DNA from: an uncultured bacterium | GTDB lineage: Bacteria; Bacillota_I; Bacilli_A; RFN20; CAG-826 | Reading direction: 5' to 3' | DNA: 38,300 nt | Assembly (NCBI GenBank): GCA_949285455.1 | Contig: CASDXP010000007.1 | Coordinates: 1 to 38,300, forward strand | Part shown: positions 33,091 to 38,300 of the stretch, piece by piece | Position numbering within the stretch: the first letter of the stretch is position 1 | Layout: every line of letters starts with the position of its first letter | Made by a program: the position numbers and the translations under genes | Notes under the pieces: generated by a model | Seen by the model: the letters and a program-made list of their open reading frames with translations, nothing else | Told to the model about the DNA's origin: nothing | Database searches by the model: none

Positions 33091-33798
33091 ATGGGTAGAC
33101 ATTTTGAAGTCAGAGCCAAAGCTATGGAAGCGACAGCGAAGAAAAAATCCGCTATTTACATGCGCGCTTCTAAAGAAATTTATATTGCCGCTAAACAAGG
33201 GACGCCTGATCCTGATTCCAATTTAGCGTTACGTTCCGCGATCGATAAATATAAGAGCCAAGGGGTGCCAAAAGATGTCATCGAAAGAGCGATTAAAAAA
33301 GCGGCTGGAGGCGAACAAGAAGCCTACATTGCTGGTCGCTATGAATTTTTTGGTCCAGGTGGATCTTTACTTATCGTCGATTCATTAACTGATAATCCTA
33401 ATCGTGCCTTAGTGGAAATTAAAACTGCTGTTGTACGTAAGGGTGGTCACATGGCTAACGTCTTATATAATTTTGAAGAAAAAGGGCTCTTCGCTTTCAA
33501 TGGCGCAAAGGAAAGTGAAGTAGAGGAAGCTTTAATTCTTAATGATGTCGATGTAACGGAAGTAACTGAAGATGACGGGGAAATTACCGTTTTAGTCGCG
33601 CCTCATGATTTTTCTAAAGCGCGCGATATCTTAACTGATCAATTAGGAATTAAAGATTTCTTAGTAAGTGAAATTCAATTTATTCCTAATGAAAAAATTA
33701 CTCTTTCTGGCGAAGATTTAGAAAAGTTCACAACTCTTATTGATACGCTAGAAGAATTACAAGACGTCCAAGCAATTTATCATAACGTGCAATTATAA
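33091..33798 (+). CDS. yebC: YebC/PmpR family (TACO1) protein
   Basis: A 235-residue member of the YebC family, long annotated as a transcriptional regulator and now also linked to relief of ribosome stalling on proline-rich stretches. Recognisable segments include the N-terminal SAIYMRASKEIYIAAKQGTPDPDSN, split here by context into YMRASKEIYIAAK and PDPDSNLALRSAI, then VPKDVIERAIKKAAGG, YEFFGPGG, and DNPNRALVEIK. Length is normal. GAGGTG precedes the ATG. Its 3' end overlaps the convergent sirtuin gene by 6 bp. The Pro-rich linkers of the lipoproteins in this genome are the type of substrate that a stall-relief factor might help translate, but that is speculation. Confidence 0.94.
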   Translation: MGRHFEVRAKAMEATAKKKSAIYMRASKEIYIAAKQGTPDPDSNLALRSAIDKYKSQGVPKDVIERAIKKAAGGEQEAYIAGRYEFFGPGGSLLIVDSLTDNPNRALVEIKTAVVRKGGHMANVLYNFEEKGLFAFNGAKESEVEEALILNDVDVTEVTEDDGEITVLVAPHDFSKARDILTDQLGIKDFLVSEIQFIPNEKITLSGEDLEKFTTLIDTLEELQDVQAIYHNVQL

Positions 33799-34542
33799 AT
33801 TTAAACTATCGAACAAATAAGCGAAAACATCTTTTAAATCATCTTGAATGACAAGATTAGCAAGGTGATCAAAAGGTGTTTTTTCTTTATTGATAATTAC
33901 TAAGTTATTTCCTTGAAAATAATTTATGAGTCCGCTTGCAGGATAGACTCTTAAAGAAGTTCCTAAGACGATCATCGTATCAGCGTTTAAAGTTGCCTTC
34001 AATGCACCATCAAGAATATGTTGATCAAGTGGTTCTTCATATAAGACGACATCAGGTTTGATGAGATGATGGCATTTAGGACAAGTTGGAAGTGGTTTTA
34101 ATTTTAAAATATCATCTAATGAATAATAGCTATTGCAATGAATACAATGATTAGAAAAGATCGTTCCGTGTAGTGGGTAGACATTATCGTTTTTTAAACA
34201 TTCATGTAAACCATCGATATTTTGGGTGATAATTGAGACTTTTTTCTTCTTATCTAAAGATAATTTGTATAAGACTTCGTGAATAATATTTGGTCTAGCC
34301 TCTTTATGAACCATGAAACGAAAATAATAATCGTAAAAAGTATCAGGGTGAGTAAAGAAGAAAGAGTGCGATAGAATTGTCTCGACTGGAAGAGCGTAAC
34401 GCACTTCGACTTGACGCACACTAGAAGGGGAGCGAAAGTCTGGAATAGAAGATAAAGTAGAAACACCTGCGCCTGTTAAAAAGACGAGATTTTTTGCATT
34501 TTCAATGATGTTTTTAAGCTTGATTAAATCGAAATCTTCCAT
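33793..34542 (-). CDS. Sir2-family NAD-dependent protein deacylase
   Basis: A 249-residue sirtuin that removes acyl groups from lysines using NAD. The NAD-binding GAG (24-26) and PDFR (34-37) are present; the usual SGIPDFR reads SSIPDFR. TQNID (106-110), catalytic His125 in PLHGT, and a zinc site C133/C136 with C154/C157 are intact. The C-terminal GTSLRVYPASGL block is also conserved. No Shine-Dalgarno is present. The -10 lies six bases upstream of the ATG, so the transcript is probably leaderless. It is convergent with yebC, overlapping by 6 bp, and no shared terminator is visible. Confidence 0.92.
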   Translation of the reverse strand: MEDFDLIKLKNIIENAKNLVFLTGAGVSTLSSIPDFRSPSSVRQVEVRYALPVETILSHSFFFTHPDTFYDYYFRFMVHKEARPNIIHEVLYKLSLDKKKKVSIITQNIDGLHECLKNDNVYPLHGTIFSNHCIHCNSYYSLDDILKLKPLPTCPKCHHLIKPDVVLYEEPLDQHILDGALKATLNADTMIVLGTSLRVYPASGLINYFQGNNLVIINKEKTPFDHLANLVIQDDLKDVFAYLFDSLNL

Positions 34543-34548
34543 GTATTA

Positions 34549-34557
34549 ATTATAACA
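34549..34557 (-). promoter_or_regulatory. Extended -10 promoter of the sirtuin gene, predicted leaderless
   Basis: The minus strand reads TGTTATAAT, a perfect extended -10. Only six bases separate it from the ATG at 34542, so transcription should begin on the start codon. Confidence 0.6.
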
Positions 34558-34654
34558 AAAAATAAAGAAAATAGATGATTAATTCAAAAGTATGTTTCAC
34601 ACAATTTTAATGAGGTGAAAAAATTCCTAAAAAAGAAAATCGATGATTTTTCTT

Positions 34655-34683
34655 TTGACAGGTCTTGCTTAAATATGTATATT
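34655..34683 (+). promoter_or_regulatory. Promoter of rplM-rpsI
   Basis: A perfect -35 TTGACA (34655-34660), a 17-nt spacer and TATATT (34678-34683). Transcription should begin near 34690, at the base of the leader hairpins. Confidence 0.75.
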
Positions 34684-34689
34684 TATACG

Positions 34690-34746
34690 TGGCACTTAAC
34701 TGCCTAAATTGTAGTCCCGGTAAGAATACAGTTTGGTTCAGGAGGT
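34690..34746 (+). promoter_or_regulatory. Probable L13 leader (ribosomal protein autoregulatory RNA)
   Basis: Two hairpins lie between the promoter and the rplM RBS. The first is GGCA-CTTAAC-TGCC. The second has arms CTAAATTGTA and TACAGTTTGG, ten pairs including two G-T, closed by a 13-nt loop containing GTCCCGGTAAGAA. Position and shape match the Firmicute L13 leader, through which excess L13 represses its own operon. The second stem ends just before AGGAGG, so L13 binding could affect translation or early transcription. Confidence 0.7.
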
Positions 34747-34753
34747 CAAAATT

Positions 34754-35194
34754 ATGCAACGTCAAACTACGTTAGCGAAACCACGCGAGGTCAAACGTAC
34801 ATGGTATGTCGTCGATGCAACCGATAAACCATTAGGTCGTCTCGCTTCGGAAGTCGCAGTTGTGTTGATGGGTAAAAATAAACCCACTTACACACCCAAT
34901 GTCGATTGCGGTGATTACGTCATCGTCATCAACGCCAAAAAAGTTGCTTTAACTGGCAACAAGCTTCTTCAAAAGAAGTATTACAATGTCTCCGGTTATT
35001 CCGGTGGCTTACGCACGAGAAGTGCGAAAGATATGGTCGAACGTTATCCAGAGGAAATGATTGAACGTTCCGTCTGGGGAATGTTACCCAAAGGCCCACT
35101 TGGTCGAAAGATTTTGAAAAAACTTTTCGTCTATGCGGGTGAAGAACATCACCATGAAGCACAAAAACCAGTCGTGCTCGAAGTGGTGAAGTAA
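34754..35194 (+). CDS. rplM: 50S ribosomal protein L13
   Basis: A 146-residue large-subunit protein. The ATG at 34754 is chosen because AGGAGG stands eight bases upstream; an upstream in-frame TTG would add seven residues and cover the RBS. Typical blocks are [28 protein letters not shown], and the C-terminal [20 protein letters not shown]. It is followed after 10 bp by rpsI, the standard pair. Confidence 0.97.
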   Translation: MQRQTTLAKPREVKRTWYVVDATDKPLGRLASEVAVVLMGKNKPTYTPNVDCGDYVIVINAKKVALTGNKLLQKKYYNVSGYSGGLRTRSAKDMVERYPEEMIERSVWGMLPKGPLGRKILKKLFVYAGEEHHHEAQKPVVLEVVK

Positions 35195-35204
35195 GGAGTG
35201 AAGT

Positions 35205-35603
35205 ATGGCAAAGAAAGAAACTTTACAATATTACGGCACTGGACGTCGTAAATCGTCCATCGCTCGTGTCTATCTTACTCCTGGTAAAGGTAAAATTATC
35301 GTCAATGGTGTGGACGTTAACACCTACATGCCGCATGACACTCTCGTGATGGATTTAAAACAACCACTCGAAGTGAGCGGAAATGCGGATAAGTTCGATG
35401 TAAGCGCTCACGTGCATGGCGGTGGCTTCAGTGGTCAAACTGGAGCGTTACGTCTCGGCATCGCAAGAGCTTTACTCGAAGCAGGTGTCGATCGTAAAGT
35501 CTTAAAAGATCACGGTTTATTAACGCGTGATAGCCGTGCGAAAGAACGTAAGAAATACGGTCTTAAAGCCGCAAGACGTGCGCCCCAATTCGTCAAACGT
35601 TAA
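35205..35603 (+). CDS. rpsI: 30S ribosomal protein S9
   Basis: A 132-residue small-subunit protein with the N-terminal [16 protein letters not shown] (9-24) and the conserved C-terminal tail [10 protein letters not shown], whose last residues (usually SKR) reach the P-site tRNA. TFVKR/QFSKR-type endings vary; QFVKR is slightly unusual. AAGGAG precedes the start. It is the last gene of the rplM operon, closed by a terminator. Confidence 0.97.
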   Translation: MAKKETLQYYGTGRRKSSIARVYLTPGKGKIIVNGVDVNTYMPHDTLVMDLKQPLEVSGNADKFDVSAHVHGGGFSGQTGALRLGIARALLEAGVDRKVLKDHGLLTRDSRAKERKKYGLKAARRAPQFVKR

Positions 35604-35625
35604 TCATTTATTTTTACTTCAACTT

Positions 35626-35655
35626 GCCATCAGCGAAAACTGGTGGCTTTTTTTG
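35626..35655 (+). terminator. Terminator of rplM-rpsI
   Basis: GCCATCAG (35626-35633) pairs with CTGGTGGC (35640-35647), followed by seven T. Confidence 0.92.
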
Positions 35656-35704
35656 TTGCATTTTACTTTTGTTTAGCCTTATAATACTAAATCGTCAGCG
35701 ATAT

Positions 35705-35781
<77 letters not shown>

Positions 35782-35796
35782 ATGTCGAAGACTTAG

Positions 35797-35820
35797 GCCC
35801 CTGATGACAGGGGCTTTATT
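35797..35820 (+). terminator. Hairpin between tRNA-Ile and tRNA-Val
   Basis: A perfect 7-bp stem, GCCCCTG/CAGGGGC, with an ATGA loop followed by TTTATTCTT. It is probably a terminator or processing signal that separates tRNA-Ile from the other three tRNAs. Confidence 0.7.
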
Positions 35821-35827
35821 CTTAAAT

Positions 35828-35903
35828 GGATACTTAGCTCAGTTGGGAGAGCGTTTCCTTCACACGGAAGAGGTCGTAGGTTCGATCCCTATAGTATCCA
35901 CCA
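35828..35903 (+). tRNA. tRNA-Val (anticodon CAC)
   Basis: The acceptor GGATACT pairs with AGTATCC, the anticodon stem is TTTCC/GGAAG and the loop is TTCACAC. CCA is encoded. CAC reads only GUG, so another Val tRNA must exist elsewhere. Confidence 0.95.
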
Positions 35904-35910
35904 GAAAGAT

Positions 35911-35986
35911 GCCGTCTTAGCACAATTGGCAGTGCAATTGATTTGTAATCAATAGGTTGGAGGTTCGAGTCCTCTAGACGGCACCA
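35911..35986 (+). tRNA. tRNA-Thr (anticodon TGT)
   Basis: The acceptor GCCGTCT pairs with AGACGGC, the anticodon stem is ATTGA/TCAAT and the loop is TTTGTAA. CCA is encoded. Confidence 0.96.
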
Positions 35987-36000
35987 TATTTATATTTACT

Positions 36001-36085
36001 GCAGCTATGGCGGAATTGGCAGACGCGCTAGACTTAGGATCTAGTGAGGCAACTCGTACAGGTTCAAGTCCTGCTAGCTGCACCA
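36001..36085 (+). tRNA. tRNA-Leu (anticodon TAG)
   Basis: The acceptor GCAGCTA pairs with TAGCTGC, the anticodon loop is CTTAGGA and a long variable arm is present. CCA is encoded. It is the last tRNA of the cluster; the flanking DNA changes composition after it. Confidence 0.96.
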
Positions 36086-36224
36086 TCTTATAACTAACAT
36101 TTTGATACAAAGTAAGGGTATTGAAATGAACGATATTTGCTCGAGAAATCGGACTTTTTTAATTTTTGGCGTTTTGCTAGTAGATAAAATTAAATTAGAA
36201 CCGACGGATTTTTAAAATTTGGTT

Positions 36225-36300
36225 CTACTAGAAAAATGAAAGCCTACTAGATAAACGTTTCTCTACTAGAAAAACGATACCCTACTAGAGAAATGATACC
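36225..36300. repeat. Four tandem 19-bp repeats (CTACTAGA units)
   Basis: Units begin at 36225, 36244, 36263 and 36282, exactly 19 bp apart. Each opens with CTACTAGA, A/T-rich bases and a G (consensus CTACTAGAnAAAnGATACC). The last two differ at only two positions. A degenerate CTAGTAGATAAA at 36177 may be an eroded outlying unit. Confidence 0.9.
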
Positions 36301-36360
36301 CCTATGTTTTTGAGAAAAATCTCATAAAAATTCGTTGTTTCTATCGAAATATTATCGATT

Positions 36361-36522
36361 ATGGAGACAGCATTAAATTTCAATTTATCGACCTATTCAT
36401 TTCCTTGCACTGATATTGGGTTAATCAGTACACCAAAAGTAAAGATTAAAGACCTAATTGGTGATTCTAATAAAGTAACAATCATCGTTCCTAGAGATTT
36501 AGCTAAATATGGAAGAATTTAA
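36361..36522 (+). CDS. Possible 53-residue orphan peptide or gene fragment
   Basis: An open frame starts METALNF and ends VPRDLAKYGRI. There is no Shine-Dalgarno and no recognised family. The residues VKIKDLIGDSNKVTIIVPRD look protein-like, so it may be the remnant of a lost gene. Low confidence. Confidence 0.25.
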   Translation: METALNFNLSTYSFPCTDIGLISTPKVKIKDLIGDSNKVTIIVPRDLAKYGRI

Positions 36523-36565
36523 ATAGTTAATTAATTTAAACTGATCGCTTTTTCAAAACCAAAAT

Positions 36566-36653
36566 AATTGCGCAGTATATTTATTATAATAATTGAGTGA
36601 TAATAGTATTAAACTGAGCAAAAATATTTACTTTTTAGAAATTGCGCAGTATA
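36566..36653. promoter_or_regulatory. Two operator-like direct repeats and promoter of the DUF4143 gene
   Basis: The 14-mer AATTGCGCAGTATA occurs at 36566-36579 and 36640-36653. The second copy runs into a -10 TATAAT (36650-36655), with TTTACT 17 nt upstream (36627-36632). The palindrome AGTATAATACT covers the -10. A protein bound to the repeats would block this promoter. Confidence 0.6.
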
Positions 36654-36679
36654 ATACTATCGAAATAAGAGGTGTATCT

Positions 36680-37861
36680 ATGATAATCCGTGAAAAATAT
36701 TTAAAACAAATAAGACCTTTTTATGAAAGTGACTTAGTCAAAATAATAACTGGCATAAGAAGATGTGGTAAATCTGTTATTCTAAAAACCATATATGACG
36801 AACTGAATCATATCACCTCAAATACAATATATTTAGATTTTGAAGACGCTGATGATTTAAAAAAAGCTGATTCTGCTGATTTGTTGTTAAATTATATAGA
36901 ACAAAACAAAAAAGATGGGAAATGCTATATATTTTTAGACGAAATTCAAAATGTAAAAGAATGGGCAATTGCTGTAAGAACTCTTAGACTTCATAATAAC
37001 TCTGTATTTATCTCTGGCTCTAATTCAAAGTTACTATCTAAAGAGTTTGCTACTGAATTATCTGGGAGATATATTTCCTTTAGAATTAGACCTTTTGTTT
37101 ATAGAGAAATTGTTGAGTATTCAAATCAAATCGGAAGGAATTTTAATGTTACAGATTATTTAATATGGGGAGGTTTTCCAAAAAGATTTGATATGAAAAA
37201 TGATGAGTCTACAATTCGATATTTAAAAGATTTGGAAGACACAATTGTTATAAAAGATTTAATAAAAAGATATAAAATTAAAAAGCCTGATTTATTTAAA
37301 AAATTCGTTAATTTTGTTTTAAGAAATAATTCTAGAATATTGTCAGCAAGATCGATTCATAAATACCTAGCTGGCCAAGGCATTGAGTGTTCGTCGAATA
37401 CAATATTAGGTTATATGCATTACCTTAAAGAGGCTTATGTTATCGATGAATTGCCCCAATACTCTACAAAAGTTAAAAGAGAATTAAGTTTTAATCATAA
37501 ATTATATAATTCAGATGTATCCTTTAATTCTTTGAAAGTTGATAACAACAGATACGATTTTGACCATAATTTAGAAAATATTGTATATAATGAACTTTTA
37601 TACATGGGTTATGATTTAAAAGTGTTTGATAACAAGGGAAAAGAAATAGATTTTATAGCGACAAAAAATGGAAAAAAATATCTAGTGCAAGTTGCTTATA
37701 GTGTTGTTGATGAAAAAGCTTATAAAAGGGAATTTAGTGCATTTTCTAATTTGGATAATAGCAATCAAAAAATATTAATAACAAATGATGCAATAGATTA
37801 TTCAACATCTACAGTACGTCATATTAGACTTGAAGATTTCTTGTTGATGGATGAATTATAA
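36680..37861 (+). CDS. AAA (AAA_14) ATPase with DUF4143 domain
   Basis: A 393-residue ATPase when started at the ATG at 36680, which has AGAGGTG upstream; an in-frame TTG at 36593 would read through the promoter. Walker A is GIRRCGKS (25-32) and Walker B YIFLDEIQ (83-90), followed by the sensor-like ISGSNSKLL. The C-terminal DUF4143 region has the nuclease-like pattern EIDFIATKNGKKYLVQVAYS. Proteins of this family are common in gut anaerobes, often in variable islands, with no settled function. The gene is clearly more AT-rich and CpG-poor than the core genes upstream, suggesting transfer. It overlaps the next frame by 11 nt. Confidence 0.86.
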   Translation: MIIREKYLKQIRPFYESDLVKIITGIRRCGKSVILKTIYDELNHITSNTIYLDFEDADDLKKADSADLLLNYIEQNKKDGKCYIFLDEIQNVKEWAIAVRTLRLHNNSVFISGSNSKLLSKEFATELSGRYISFRIRPFVYREIVEYSNQIGRNFNVTDYLIWGGFPKRFDMKNDESTIRYLKDLEDTIVIKDLIKRYKIKKPDLFKKFVNFVLRNNSRILSARSIHKYLAGQGIECSSNTILGYMHYLKEAYVIDELPQYSTKVKRELSFNHKLYNSDVSFNSLKVDNNRYDFDHNLENIVYNELLYMGYDLKVFDNKGKEIDFIATKNGKKYLVQVAYSVVDEKAYKREFSAFSNLDNSNQKILITNDAIDYSTSTVRHIRLEDFLLMDEL

Positions 37862-38126
37862 TATTCCATATTTGAAAGCAAATGTCACTGCATTTGTCAC
37901 TCCTAATATCACTCCTTTTTCCTCGCTTAATAAAATTGAGCAAGAAGTATTTGATTTAATAGAAAATAATTCGAAGATTACAAGAAAAGAAATCGCTATT
38001 AAAATAAATAAAACAATAAGAACCGTTCAAAGAATAACTGATAAACTTGTTGAAAAAAAGATGCTAATAAGAGTTGGCAGCAATCAATATGGTTATTGGG
38101 AAGTTATTAAAAAAATAAGGAGTTAA
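37851..38126 (+). CDS. Small winged-helix protein resembling the tail of AlbA_2-family proteins
   Basis: A 91-residue protein. The N-terminal stretch with ANVTAFVTPNITPF (10-23) resembles the NVT/TP-repeat linker that precedes the winged helix in AlbA_2/HATPase proteins. The rest (28-88) is a helix-turn-helix of that type: KITRKEIAIKINKTIRTVQR, then VGSNQYGYWEV. It could be the detached tail of a lost AlbA_2 gene or a genuine small DNA-binding partner of the ATPase. Overlap of 11 nt with the ATPase gene supports coupling, but no clear RBS precedes its ATG. Confidence 0.6.
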   Translation: MNYNIPYLKANVTAFVTPNITPFSSLNKIEQEVFDLIENNSKITRKEIAIKINKTIRTVQRITDKLVEKKMLIRVGSNQYGYWEVIKKIRS

Positions 38127-38127
38127 T

Positions 38128-38300
38128 ATGTTAAATATCGGTGATGTAGTTAATATATATGATATATCATACACAATCGTAAAACTTTTAGGGCATGGTA
38201 AAGGTGGATATTCATATCTAGCAACAACTGATAATAAAAAATATGTATTAAAACAAATCCATCACGAGCCTTGTTCTTATTACCAATTTGGTAACAAAAT
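38128..38300 (+). CDS. Protein-kinase-like protein (partial, 5' end)
   Basis: The frame starts at an ATG with AAGGAG a few bases upstream and runs off the window after 57 codons. It shows a glycine-rich nucleotide loop LLGHGKGGYSYLA followed by KYVLKQIHHEP, whose Lys fits the ATP-binding lysine of protein and small-molecule kinases. A Ser/Thr kinase or aminoglycoside-phosphotransferase-like fold is likely. Catalytic motifs lie beyond the window. It starts one base after the stop of the preceding small protein, so the three genes may form one operon. Confidence 0.65.
   Translation, partial: MLNIGDVVNIYDISYTIVKLLGHGKGGYSYLATTDNKKYVLKQIHHEPCSYYQFGNK

Larger units (their letters stand above)
36086..36679. 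other. Gene-poor, repeat-rich region between tRNA-Leu and the DUF4143 gene
   Basis: It contains a small inverted repeat (AGAACC near 36198, GGTTCT at 36221), a degenerate CTAGTAGA unit at 36177, the 19-bp tandem array, a 53-codon open frame at 36361-36522, and the two-copy operator-like motif upstream of the ATPase gene. No established gene is recognised. Confidence 0.6.

Noticed and set aside
36225-36300. CRISPR array
   Set aside because: The 19-bp units are contiguous, without unique spacers, and no cas genes are nearby.
36593-36679. TTG start for the DUF4143 ATPase
   Set aside because: The extension reads through the repeated motif and the -10 box. The ATG at 36680 has AGAGGTG and begins at the usual family N-terminus.

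Overview
The window comes from a low-GC, Gram-positive-type bacterium. It most resembles an uncultured gut Bacilli/Mollicutes-like lineage. The reasons are strong Shine-Dalgarno sites (GGAGG), lipoboxes with short N-terminal leaders, ECF transporter and rplM-rpsI gene orders typical of Firmicutes, a Firmicute-type L13 leader, CCA-encoding tRNA genes, and UGA used as a normal stop. The species cannot be named from sequence alone.

Layout. 1-1335: the first codons of a minus-strand gene, then a four-helix membrane protein translationally coupled to surE. 1393-3022: an AlbA_2/HATPase regulator-like gene bracketed by two perfect 53-bp direct repeats built from 12-bp iterons. 3110-9085: a tightly coupled five-gene operon of a GlpA-like glycerol-3-phosphate dehydrogenase, its FAD/NAD partner, a DUF1667 protein, an alkyl-DHAP-synthase-like flavoprotein and a diacylglycerol-kinase-family lipid kinase. 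It looks like a glycerol-phosphate/(ether) lipid module. 9161-10424: DegV and a CpG-dense small protein.

10843-26036 is a minus-strand carbohydrate region. A six-gene operon (24223 down to 12712, closed by a terminator) encodes a secreted type I pullulanase, a GH13 amylase lipoprotein and four other lipoproteins. The lipoproteins are made of InlB-like repeats and one to four copies of a shared probable glycan-binding module. Downstream are a TM-anchored surface protein and a decayed paralogue of it. Upstream is a cytoplasmic GH13 alpha-glucosidase. Together they suggest that starch or pullulan is bound and cut at the cell surface and the products are finished inside. No sugar transporter is present in the window.

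26305-35603 is mostly core: a triple zinc-ribbon membrane protein, then an operon of a tail-anchored protein, dCMP deaminase, EcfA1-EcfA2-EcfT, TruA and a RimK-like ATP-grasp enzyme, followed by YebC, a convergent sirtuin, and rplM-rpsI behind a probable L13 leader. 35705-36085: tRNA-Ile, -Val, -Thr and -Leu. Beyond the tRNAs the DNA changes character. It is AT-rich and CpG-poor, with a 19-bp tandem repeat array, a DUF4143 ATPase with its own operator-like repeats, a small winged-helix protein resembling a detached AlbA_2-protein tail, and the start of a protein-kinase-like gene.

The most unusual signals are the repeat arrays around the AlbA_2 and DUF4143 genes, the SUS-like but non-Bacteroidetes lipoprotein operon, the AGPS-like gene in a G3P operon, and several genes whose -10 boxes sit so close to the start codon that their mRNAs should be leaderless.
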